Positions 44,714 through 52,803 of a stretch of DNA of 60,132 nucleotides are shown here, piece by piece (within the stretch, counting starts at the first letter, position 1; the number at the start of each line of letters is the position of its first letter). The translations under genes and the position numbers were made by a program. The notes beneath the pieces are model-generated. The model saw only the letters and a list, made by a program, of their open reading frames with translations, did not search any database and had not been told where the DNA came from. This DNA is from Gammaproteobacteria bacterium (GTDB lineage: Bacteria; Pseudomonadota; Gammaproteobacteria; DSM-16500): positions 1 through 60,132 of the forward strand of contig JAJPJI010000010.1 in NCBI GenBank assembly GCA_021324305.1, read 5' to 3'.

Positions 44714-47700
44714 ATGAAGCTGATTAATGATTACTCAATTCATGAACTTATTACTCAGGACAACAAATTCTCAACCTATCGAGGCATACGCAACTCCGAT
44801 CACAAGAAGCTGATACTGAAACTATGCCATCTCGATAATCCAACCATAGAAGAGCACACCACCCTTCAGCATGAATACCAGATCTTGATCCTGCTGGACT
44901 CGGTTCAAGTCATTCACGCACAAGAACTAATCAAGAACGATGACCAATATATACTGATACTTGAACATTCAGACGGCATTACTCTGGAAGAATACCTGAA
45001 AAATCAACCGCTCTCCCTCACCAGATTTTTTCAAATCGCCTTGGAATTAATTGATACAGTCAACATGATCCACATGCATCACATCATTCACAAGAATATC
45101 AATCCCAACAGCATATTGATTAATCCACAAACTGGCATAATCAAATTGATGGATTTCAGTATTGCCTCACAACTGGCACAGGAAATGCACGATTCATTTC
45201 ACCTTGGCAGTCTTGAAGGAAAACTTTTTTACATCTCACCCGAGCAAACCGGCCGCATGAACCGGCCCATCGATTATCGCAGTGACTTTTACTCGCTTGG
45301 AATAACGTTCTATGAAATGCTGACTGGAACATTGCCATTTCAGTCTGATGATCCTCTTGAAATGATCCATCATCATTTGGCAATCATTCCGGATTCTGTC
45401 ACTGAAATTAACGGTCAAATTCCCCAGCAAGTGGCCGCCATCATCGCCAAGATGCTCGCAAAAACACCCGAAGAAAGGTATATCAGCGGATCCGGCTTGA
45501 AGGCAGACATCATTGAATGTCAAAAGCAGTGGGAAAACAAGCACCAGATTGATTCATTCCCGCTTGGCCAGCAAGACAGCTATGATTATCTGATCCTGTC
45601 GCAAAAATTATATGGCCGCGATCATGAGATAAAAAAATTATTCGCTACATTCGATCGGGTAAAGGAAGGAAGCAAGGAAGTATTATTCATATCAGGATAC
45701 TCAGGTATAGGCAAATCATCCCTGGTCAAAGAACTTTACAAACCTGTCACTCCCGAACATGGCTATCTAATCAAGGGCAAATATGATCAGCTGGAACGAA
45801 CCACGCCATATAGTGCAATCATAGAAGCATTTAAGGAATTGACAGCCCGACTGGCTTCAGAGCCAGAAGAACAGTTGCATCATCTGAAACAGACTTTGCT
45901 GGCCGCATTGGGCAACAATGGGAAAATCATCACCGATGTCATACCCGACGTCGCATTAATCATCGGACCACAACCAGACGTGGTTGCGCTATCACCTAAT
46001 GAAGCGCAAAACCGTTTTCGATTGACATTACAAGGTTTTATCCGTTCACTGGCAAAGGCGGAACATCCGCTGGTGGTTTTCCTTGATGATTTGCAATGGG
46101 TAGACAGTGCTTCATTACAATTGATCGAATCATTATTACAGGATCCCGAGCTTGGATTCTTTTTATTGATTGGCGCCTATCGGGATAATGAAGTTTCTAC
46201 AGAGCATCCATTGACTCTTTTCATCAGTCGAATTCAAAAAAACGGGATACAATTCGAAGATATTTCACTACCTTCACTCAAGAAAGTTGACATCCAGCAA
46301 ATGCTGGCTGACAGTTTCAACTGCGATATATCCAACGTTGCGACGTTTGCATCGTTACTGCTCGAAAAAACCCATGGCAACCCCTTCTTCATTAATCAGG
46401 TCCTGAAGATACTGTATCAAAAGAAAATGTTGACGTATCTATATGAACAGCGGCAATGGGCATGGGATTTATCCAATATCCACCTCGACACCATTTCGGA
46501 AGACATTATCGACTTGCTGACTTACCGTATCAAGCAGCTGCCGGAAGACACTCAACAATTACTCACCCTGGCTGCCTGCATAGGGCATACTTTTGACCTG
46601 CAAACCCTGGCACTCATTAGTGAGCATTCAATTGACACAACCATGCAAAAACTCGCCTCAGCTGTCACCTTAAACCTGATATTACCGGTTGAAAGAGGTT
46701 ATAAAGTGGCGGCACTCATAAAGACAATCAGCGAGTCGGAAATTAAGGGTCTGCCCATACGCTATCATTTTTTGCACGATCGAATACAGCAAGCCGCATA
46801 CAGCCTGATTCCAGATGACATCAAGGAGCAAGTCCATTACAAGATAGGGAAATTATTACTGGAACGGCGCTTTTTGCACGAAAACGATGAAACCCTGTTC
46901 GATATTGTTAATCATTTCATTCTAAGCTTGTCATTAATCAACGATCACAATGAGCGTAAAAAAATCGCCCAATACTGCTATTGGGCTGGCAAAAAAGCCA
47001 AAGCTTCCACCGCATACCAGGCCGCGAAGAAATACCTGCATGCCGGTGTGTCATTATTACAACCCATACATGGAAATGCCCCCCATAATCTGCTTTTCAT
47101 GCTTAACAGAGAGTTTGCTGTCTGTCTGTATTTGACAGGTGAATTCGAGCTGGCGGAAAACAATTTCCATCAATTGATCAAACAGGCACAAAGTATCACG
47201 GATAAAATTGAATGCTACAAATTATATTGCGAAATGCTCGCAACACTGAACAAGCATGCCGAAGCTCTCAGGCAAGGCATCACAGCATTAAGCCTGGTTG
47301 GCATCCGGTTGCCGGCAAAACCCAACCTTTTCAATATCCTGTCGGCCATTTTCAAAATCAGACTAAAGCTTGGCTGGCGTAATGCGGGAAAAATCACGCT
47401 TAATCCCATAAAAAACCATCAGCATCAAGCAACCATTGACTTAATCAGTCAAATGCTTAACAGCGCGTTCATCCTCGACCAGAATTTATTCATTATCCTG
47501 ACATGCACCAATGTGCAACTCAGCCTGAGCCATGGTTACGCAGACAGTACCGGCTTTGCGTGTGTTGCGTATGCCTTTATCATCCTGCATGCGCTTAACC
47601 GTTATAAAGAAGCCATGGAATTTGTCGAACTTCAGAACAATCTTTCGGAATGGAATCTGACCCCCAATTTCGCCGGAAAAAACAGCTTTGTACTAGGCTG

Positions 47701-48157
47701 TTTTATTGATCCATACCGATATCCCGTCAAAACATCGCTCGAGTCAATTGCCAAGGCATACCACTTTTCATACGAGGTCGGTGACCTGGCCTACAGCAAC
47801 TACAGCAACATACTTCTGATTATTCTTTCACTGATGTCAGGCAGCCCGTTATCTGCTGTTGAAAAGCACATAAGAACAGCACTCAGCTTCATTGACCGGA
47901 TAAAAACCAATGATTTTCGCACATTGACCTTCTTTTATTATTATTCTTTACAATGTTTGTCCTCGATAGAGTTAAGCGAAGAGCAGATCGATAGTTACGA
48001 GGAAGATATATTAAAAGGCCTGAATAAGACAGAAAAATGTTTTTTTACAGCCACTGCACACAATTATTTTACATCATGGGAAACTTCGCTAAAGCACGGG
48101 AATACGGAAACAAGCACCGGAATATTGCCAACTATGCTCTCGGTATCGTCAGCGTGA
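44714..48157 (+). CDS. Kinase-like/AAA/TPR half of a giant signalling protein (frame 1)
   Basis: 1147 residues in the style of the multidomain Ser/Thr-kinase and AAA sensor proteins. Residues 1-270 are a protein-kinase fold: Lys36 (VAIK-like, LILKLCH), the loop HKNINPNS at 126-133 and FS at 148-149 after Asp147 (DFS for DFG). Asn128 replaces the catalytic Asp. SPEQTGRMNRPIDYRSDFYS is the activation loop typical of this family. Residues 290-600 are a COG3899-like AAA ATPase (GYSGIGKSSLVKEL, VVFLDDLQWVDSASLQL), and the rest is TPR-like helices. Frame 1 ends 111 bp past the frameshift at 48046. ATG 44714 is chosen because GTG 44639 adds an unconserved stretch. Confidence 0.85.
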   Translation: MKLINDYSIHELITQDNKFSTYRGIRNSDHKKLILKLCHLDNPTIEEHTTLQHEYQILILLDSVQVIHAQELIKNDDQYILILEHSDGITLEEYLKNQPLSLTRFFQIALELIDTVNMIHMHHIIHKNINPNSILINPQTGIIKLMDFSIASQLAQEMHDSFHLGSLEGKLFYISPEQTGRMNRPIDYRSDFYSLGITFYEMLTGTLPFQSDDPLEMIHHHLAIIPDSVTEINGQIPQQVAAIIAKMLAKTPEERYISGSGLKADIIECQKQWENKHQIDSFPLGQQDSYDYLILSQKLYGRDHEIKKLFATFDRVKEGSKEVLFISGYSGIGKSSLVKELYKPVTPEHGYLIKGKYDQLERTTPYSAIIEAFKELTARLASEPEEQLHHLKQTLLAALGNNGKIITDVIPDVALIIGPQPDVVALSPNEAQNRFRLTLQGFIRSLAKAEHPLVVFLDDLQWVDSASLQLIESLLQDPELGFFLLIGAYRDNEVSTEHPLTLFISRIQKNGIQFEDISLPSLKKVDIQQMLADSFNCDISNVATFASLLLEKTHGNPFFINQVLKILYQKKMLTYLYEQRQWAWDLSNIHLDTISEDIIDLLTYRIKQLPEDTQQLLTLAACIGHTFDLQTLALISEHSIDTTMQKLASAVTLNLILPVERGYKVAALIKTISESEIKGLPIRYHFLHDRIQQAAYSLIPDDIKEQVHYKIGKLLLERRFLHENDETLFDIVNHFILSLSLINDHNERKKIAQYCYWAGKKAKASTAYQAAKKYLHAGVSLLQPIHGNAPHNLLFMLNREFAVCLYLTGEFELAENNFHQLIKQAQSITDKIECYKLYCEMLATLNKHAEALRQGITALSLVGIRLPAKPNLFNILSAIFKIRLKLGWRNAGKITLNPIKNHQHQATIDLISQMLNSAFILDQNLFIILTCTNVQLSLSHGYADSTGFACVAYAFIILHALNRYKEAMEFVELQNNLSEWNLTPNFAGKNSFVLGCFIDPYRYPVKTSLESIAKAYHFSYEVGDLAYSNYSNILLIILSLMSGSPLSAVEKHIRTALSFIDRIKTNDFRTLTFFYYYSLQCLSSIELSEEQIDSYEEDILKGLNKTEKCFFTATAHNYFTSWETSLKHGNTETSTGILPTMLSVSSA
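48033..48046 (+). other. Frameshift site joining the two halves
   Basis: The sequence agaaaaatgtttttttaca has a T7 run (48040-48046) preceded by A5. Frame 1 reads TEKCFFTATAHNYF and then drifts to an unrelated tail. Frame 2 (-1) reads MFFYSHCTQLFYIMGNFAKA, which continues the TPR pattern. A -1 slip on T7 (TTT TTT to T TAC) joins KCFF to YSHC. It may be a true deletion of one T, a sequencing error, or programmed slippage at U7. Confidence 0.8.
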
Positions 48158-50451
48158 TGACTGCATACTTTTATCATGCCTTGTCAATAACAAATTCCGC
48201 AAAACGAATGAGTGAACTTGATGGCAGCGAAATCAGCATTATCAAGAAAACCTTGCAGTATCTCTATCGGCTGACGACCTGGTGCCGCGTCAATTTCGAA
48301 CGCTATTACCTGCTTCTGAAGGCTGAAATCGATCGTCTTGAGAACAATCCAATGCGTGCGATTCAGATGTATAACCAATCCATCAGCAGCGCTGCCGAAC
48401 AGAACGCCGTTGATATTCAGGCGATTGCAAACGAGTGCGCGAGCCGGTTCTTCCGTGAAAGCGGATTTGACGAAATGGCACGCGTCCATCTGAAAAATGC
48501 GCATCGGCACTATCAGAAAATGCAGGCATTTTCCAAATGTCTATTGCTGGAAAAACAATTCCCGGACTATTTCCAGCATGACCTGATTCCGCTGTTCGAC
48601 AAGCTTGAGCTGTCAAAAACGATGGATATCGAATCAATTGATGCTCTCTCGATATTGAAATCCACACAAGCGTTCACGAGTGAAATACAACTCGAAAGCC
48701 TGTTAAATAAACTGATTCATATCCTGATAGAAAATGCAGGAGCACAGCGCGGAATCCTGATCGCAAGAAAAAATGACAATTGGCAGGTGGAGGCAGAGGG
48801 TACCATTTCCGAGCAGAAAACATACCTGGACAATCAATGTTTCATTGAAAAATACAAGGATGTTCCCTTGTCCCTTATCAATCGGGTTGCGCGTGAAAAG
48901 GAAATTATCCTGACACAAAACTCCCATGAGCTTAACCCGTATCTGGATGAGGATAATTACCTTGACAAATTCAGGCCCCAATCCATTTTAGTCTTGCCGA
49001 TACATTTCCAAGGCCAGTTACGGTATATTCTTTATCTTGAAAATCGCTCGACCAGCCATGCCTTCACTCCGAAACACGTTACCATGCTGCGATTGCTGGC
49101 ATCACAAGCGGCAATTTCTCTTGAAAACGCCTACCTCTATTATCAGGCATCACATGATCCGCTGACCGGTCTTGCTAACCGTAACCTGCTCTACAAGATA
49201 TTTAACCAGAAAACGGCGCTGGCAAGTCAGCAGAATAAAAAAATCGCCATCCTTTTTATGGATATCGACAATTTTAAAAAGACAAATGACACGCTGGGAC
49301 ACGAAGTCGGCGACAGAATCCTGATATATTTCTCGCAAATATTATCGTCCTGCACAAGCACTGACGATCTTGCAGCCCGGTTAGGCGGCGATGAATTTAT
49401 CCTCATGCTGCCCAACATTGAAGATAACTTTCAGGTTATTAACACCATTACAAAACTGATGCAGCAGCTGGTAAAGCCGGTTTATATCATGAATCATGAA
49501 ATTTATATCAGCACAAGCATAGGTATCAGTATTTACCCAAATGACAGTACTGAGATCCATGAGATTTTAAACCAGGCTGACCTCGCCTTATATCACGTCA
49601 AGAGCAATGGTAAAAATCATTATGCATTTTATCATTCCGATTTATCACAAAAACTAAAAGAGGACTTCGCGCTCGAGATCGCCTTAAGGACCGCGTTTGA
49701 GAAAAAGGAATTATACCTTTCATTTCAGCCCATATTTTCCTGCCACACGCGCAAATTAACCCGCTTTGAGGTATTGTTGCGCTGGCAGCATCCAGCAAAA
49801 GGATTGATACACGCGAAGGATTTCATACCGCTGGCAGAGAAAACCGGACTGATTGTTCCCATCGGAGAGTGGGCGTTAAAAACCGTATGCATGCAGATAA
49901 AGGCCTGGGAATCGTCAGGGTTACCACTCGTACCAACCGCAGTCAACGTATCCGGATTACAATTTCAATATCAAATGATAAATGAGGTCATCGGTGCAAT
50001 TATTCAGGATACCAATATCGATCCTCGTTATCTTGAGCTCGAGTTCACTGAAAGTGTATTCATCGCGCAGACAGACAAGATCCGAAATGATATCGCTGCT
50101 CTCAAAAACCTGAACATCAGACTTGCAATCGATGATTTTGGCACGTACTTTTCCAGTCTTTCCTATCTTAAGCATTTGCCGATTGACACCATCAAGATTG
50201 ATCGCTCATTTGTGAACGACATCAACCAGGACAACGCCAGCAATTCCCTCATTCGTTCCATCGTCTCAATGGCTCATCATCTCAAGTTATCTGTGACCGC
50301 GGAAGGCGTTGAATCAGAAGAGCAGCTGCGCTTTCTGGAGGATTGCGGTGTAGATGAAGTACAAGGATATTATCTAGGCGTTCCCGTTGACAGTGAGGAA
50401 TGCACAAAACTACTCAAGGATAACCAGAAGGCAGGCTTACTCATTGAATAA
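48037..50451 (+). CDS. TPR/GAF/GGDEF/EAL half of the giant signalling protein (frame 2)
   Basis: 804 residues in the -1 frame. Residues 1-190 finish the TPR region, GAF spans about 205-370 (QRGILIARKND, SILVLPIHFQGQLRYILYLEN), GGDEF 375-540 (DPLTGLANRN, FMDIDNFKKTNDTLGHEVGD, RLGGDEF at 450-454), and EAL about 550-795 (RFEVLLRWQHP, ELEFTESVF, DDFGTYFSSLSYLKHLPID, TAEGVESEEQ). GGDEF is canonical, but the RxxD inhibitory site reads STDD, so product inhibition may be absent. EAL reads EVL with the catalytic acids in place. It could both make and break cyclic di-GMP. The ATG 48037 is formal; this is probably part of one gene from 44714 (about 1,910 residues). The 76-bp gap after it shows nothing. 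Confidence 0.88.
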   Translation: MFFYSHCTQLFYIMGNFAKAREYGNKHRNIANYALGIVSVMTAYFYHALSITNSAKRMSELDGSEISIIKKTLQYLYRLTTWCRVNFERYYLLLKAEIDRLENNPMRAIQMYNQSISSAAEQNAVDIQAIANECASRFFRESGFDEMARVHLKNAHRHYQKMQAFSKCLLLEKQFPDYFQHDLIPLFDKLELSKTMDIESIDALSILKSTQAFTSEIQLESLLNKLIHILIENAGAQRGILIARKNDNWQVEAEGTISEQKTYLDNQCFIEKYKDVPLSLINRVAREKEIILTQNSHELNPYLDEDNYLDKFRPQSILVLPIHFQGQLRYILYLENRSTSHAFTPKHVTMLRLLASQAAISLENAYLYYQASHDPLTGLANRNLLYKIFNQKTALASQQNKKIAILFMDIDNFKKTNDTLGHEVGDRILIYFSQILSSCTSTDDLAARLGGDEFILMLPNIEDNFQVINTITKLMQQLVKPVYIMNHEIYISTSIGISIYPNDSTEIHEILNQADLALYHVKSNGKNHYAFYHSDLSQKLKEDFALEIALRTAFEKKELYLSFQPIFSCHTRKLTRFEVLLRWQHPAKGLIHAKDFIPLAEKTGLIVPIGEWALKTVCMQIKAWESSGLPLVPTAVNVSGLQFQYQMINEVIGAIIQDTNIDPRYLELEFTESVFIAQTDKIRNDIAALKNLNIRLAIDDFGTYFSSLSYLKHLPIDTIKIDRSFVNDINQDNASNSLIRSIVSMAHHLKLSVTAEGVESEEQLRFLEDCGVDEVQGYYLGVPVDSEECTKLLKDNQKAGLLIE

Positions 50452-50527
50452 CTGCGTCAAACCCGGCATTCAGACACTATCGGTTCCAGACTGTCAATTT
50501 GGATTGTATATTGCGTGTGGACAATGC

Positions 50528-51763
50528 TTATTGCTGCACAGAAGAGGACGCGGCACCGGATGCAATCGCCGCTTTGGCAACTGCAGAAGAGACTCTGTCC
50601 TTCAGGCGCGAATCAACAGGCTTGGGAATCAAATAAGCCGGACCAAACTCCATGCCGTGCTCAATTCCATAAGCAGCAAGCACTTCATCTGGCACCGGCT
50701 CTTTAGCCAACTCTTTTATTGCATGGACAGCAGCCAGCTGCATCTCTTCATTGATCGTGGTTGCGCGAACATCAAGAGCACCGCGGAAGAGATAGGGAAA
50801 ACACAATACATTATTCACCTGATTTGGATAATCACTGCGCCCGGTTGCGATTATCACATCATCACGAACACGCATGATGGCATCAGGCATGATTTCAGGG
50901 ACCGGATTGGACAAGGCAAAAATGACCGGCTTCGCAGCCATGCTTTTGACCATCTCAGGCGTAACCAAATCTGGACCAGAAACGCCGATGAAGACGTTTG
51001 CATCATGCATAGCATCTGTCAACGTGCGTTTACTGGTCGAATTCGCAAATTCTTTTTTTTGTTCACTCAACATATGCCGATGTGTATGGATAACACCTTC
51101 ACGATCGACAAGAAATATATTTTCTCTTACTGCGCCCAGCCTGAGTAATAGACGCATGGTTGCAATACCAGCAGCACCCGCACCCAGACAAACAATTTTG
51201 ACTTCATCGATGCGCTTATTCTGCAGCTCCAGAGCATTCAATAGTCCGGCAGCAACCACAATTGCCGTTCCCTGTTGATCATCATGTAATACAGGGATGG
51301 CCAAACGCTTTTTTAATTCTGCTTCAACAAAGAAGCATTCCGGCGCCTTGATATCTTCCAGATTAATGCCGCCAAATGTCGGCGCGATCCGTACGATAGT
51401 TTCAACCAGCTCGCGCGGGTCAGCACAATCGATTTCGATATCAAACACGTCAATATCAGCAAACCGCTTGAACAGCGCCGCTTTTCCTTCCATCACAGGT
51501 TTACCGGCCAGCGCGCCCACATTACCCAGACCTAACACGGCTGTGCCATTGGTAATCACAGCAACCAGATTGCCTTTGTTAGTGTATTGGTAAGCGGACG
51601 TATTATCTTTGGCAATTTCCTTGACAGGCTCAGCGACACCCGGCGTATAGGCGAGTGACAAGTCGTACTGCGTTACAGTAGGCTTACTGAGCGCAATACG
51701 GACTTTTCCAGGAACAGGATTTGAATGATAATCGAGCGCAGCCTGGCGCAAAACATCTGACAT
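50528..51763 (-). CDS. NAD(P)-dependent malic enzyme, short form
   Basis: Oxidative decarboxylation of malate to pyruvate. 411 residues of MaeB-type N-terminal and NAD-binding domains, without the phosphotransacetylase-like tail of E. coli MaeB. Motifs: [69 protein letters not shown] (catalytic and metal acids), [14 protein letters not shown] (Rossmann) and [12 protein letters not shown]. It is convergent with the signalling gene. Confidence 0.94.
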   Translation of the reverse strand: MSDVLRQAALDYHSNPVPGKVRIALSKPTVTQYDLSLAYTPGVAEPVKEIAKDNTSAYQYTNKGNLVAVITNGTAVLGLGNVGALAGKPVMEGKAALFKRFADIDVFDIEIDCADPRELVETIVRIAPTFGGINLEDIKAPECFFVEAELKKRLAIPVLHDDQQGTAIVVAAGLLNALELQNKRIDEVKIVCLGAGAAGIATMRLLLRLGAVRENIFLVDREGVIHTHRHMLSEQKKEFANSTSKRTLTDAMHDANVFIGVSGPDLVTPEMVKSMAAKPVIFALSNPVPEIMPDAIMRVRDDVIIATGRSDYPNQVNNVLCFPYLFRGALDVRATTINEEMQLAAVHAIKELAKEPVPDEVLAAYGIEHGMEFGPAYLIPKPVDSRLKDRVSSAVAKAAIASGAASSSVQQ

Positions 51764-51798
51764 GTATAGTTATTCTTTATTGTAATTATTTTTAATGT

Positions 51799-52035
51799 TT
51801 ATTTTTCGTCAGCTTTCTTTGCTTCTTTTCCTTTCAAACCATATTTTTGACGGAAACGGTCTACACGGCCAGCTGTGTCAACAATCTTCTGGGTACCTGT
51901 GTAAAAAGGATGGCAAACGGAGCAAACTTCAAGCAACAACTGTTCTTTACCCAAGGTTGAACGTGTCACAAAAGTGCTGCCGCAACTGCAAACGACTTTA
52001 ACATCTTTATATTCTGGATGGATATTTGGCTTCAT
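51799..52035 (-). CDS. rpmE: 50S ribosomal protein L31, zinc-binding form
   Basis: 78-residue L31. [20 protein letters not shown] and [21 protein letters not shown] carry the CxC/CxxC zinc ligands of the C+ form. [10 protein letters not shown] is the conserved end, followed by a charged Lys/Glu tail. A hairpin at 52045-52061 sequesters the only possible ribosome-binding purines (GGGG). It is on the same strand as malic enzyme and 35 bp upstream of it. Confidence 0.96.
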   Translation of the reverse strand: MKPNIHPEYKDVKVVCSCGSTFVTRSTLGKEQLLLEVCSVCHPFYTGTQKIVDTAGRVDRFRQKYGLKGKEAKKADEK

Positions 52036-52044
52036 TCCGACGAA

Positions 52045-52061
52045 CCCCTATAAATTAGGGG
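52045..52061 (-). promoter_or_regulatory. 5' UTR hairpin over the rpmE ribosome-binding site
   Basis: On the minus strand CCCCTA pairs with TAGGGG around a 5-nt loop (ATTTA), ending 9 nt before the rpmE ATG. The AGGGG of the 3' arm is the only purine-rich sequence near the start, so the stem would hide the Shine-Dalgarno site. L31 leaders that bind L31 for autoregulation are known in several bacterial groups, including gammaproteobacteria. Whether this hairpin is such a leader is inference. Confidence 0.5.
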
Positions 52062-52282
52062 GGCAATGATAACGAAGAATTGCCCCTTAATCAAGAAGAC
52101 AACTGCTGATAATAAGACAGCCAGCTTTTAAAAACACTACCACTAATTATAGCCAATCCGGCAAAAAACATTCCCGCCACACCGACCCACAAAAAAATAC
52201 TATATTATTCAATAATTAATATGACAAAACGCGACTGTAAAGCAGCCCTGACAATCCGGATAATCTGTTATGATCGCATCAG

Positions 52283-52397
52283 CCTGCGAATTTACCCCGG
52301 CAGGTTCAAACCGGGGTGGGCTCGCAGATGATGATACAGGACAGCCGCTTCATGGGCTCGGGATGGCAGCTCACGCCATTTTAAACGCCGGCGTGGC
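52283..52397. other. GC-rich structured intergenic segment
   Basis: In the 407-bp gap between rpmE and the small gene at 52443 no gene is evident. CTGCGA (52284-52289) pairs with TCGCAG (52322-52327), enclosing CCCCGG (52295-52300) paired with CCGGGG (52311-52316). A second stem, CACGCC (52372-52377) with GGCGTG (52390-52395), follows. There is no T-run after the stems, so a simple terminator is unlikely. It may be a small RNA or an RNA leader. Short open frames across it show no codon or family signal. Confidence 0.4.
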
Positions 52398-52442
52398 TGG
52401 TGGCGGACCCATTCTTGTTCTGGTCCTTGATTCAACGAGATA

Positions 52443-52721
52443 TTATCGCTTGTATCCTCTTGAAGGATTGGAGTGATGAATCGGAGGCAAATGTTTTTCC
52501 TGCTTTTGATGCGAGGCTTTTTTAAGGGCCCGATCAGCATCTTTTTGAGCAGCCTTGATCATATCTTCATTCGCTTTTTCCACTTCCAGGGCTCTTCTGG
52601 CCCGATAGTCAGCGAGTTCATTTTCATTCACACCCATGGACAATAATAGACTCAGGGTTGTTCCAACTGCCAGTAATTGTTGTGCTTGCGATGGTTGATG
52701 TTTTTTTCGAGTATGACTCAT
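52443..52721 (-). CDS. Small hypothetical protein with one membrane segment
   Basis: 92 residues, no family recognised. A hydrophobic helix (LLAVGTTLSLLLSMG, residues 17-31) is followed by a charged helical region ADYRARRALEVEKANEDMIK and a basic, His-rich tail. AAGGA lies 7 bp before the ATG, which supports translation. It could be a tail-anchored-like or inner-membrane peptide. It stands between rpmE and the ankyrin protein with gaps on both sides. Confidence 0.6.
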   Translation of the reverse strand: MSHTRKKHQPSQAQQLLAVGTTLSLLLSMGVNENELADYRARRALEVEKANEDMIKAAQKDADRALKKASHQKQEKHLPPIHHSNPSRGYKR

Positions 52722-52803
52722 AACCTATTCCTTTTTCATTTTTTCCCAAGGCGGGGATTGTAGCAAATGAAACCAGGAGCGCAATGCATGAATCACGTAA
52801 ATT

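Noticed and set aside
52270..52540. Short open frames on both strands across the structured segment
   Set aside because: They lack ribosome-binding sites and recognisable sequence; the DNA is better described as structured and non-coding.
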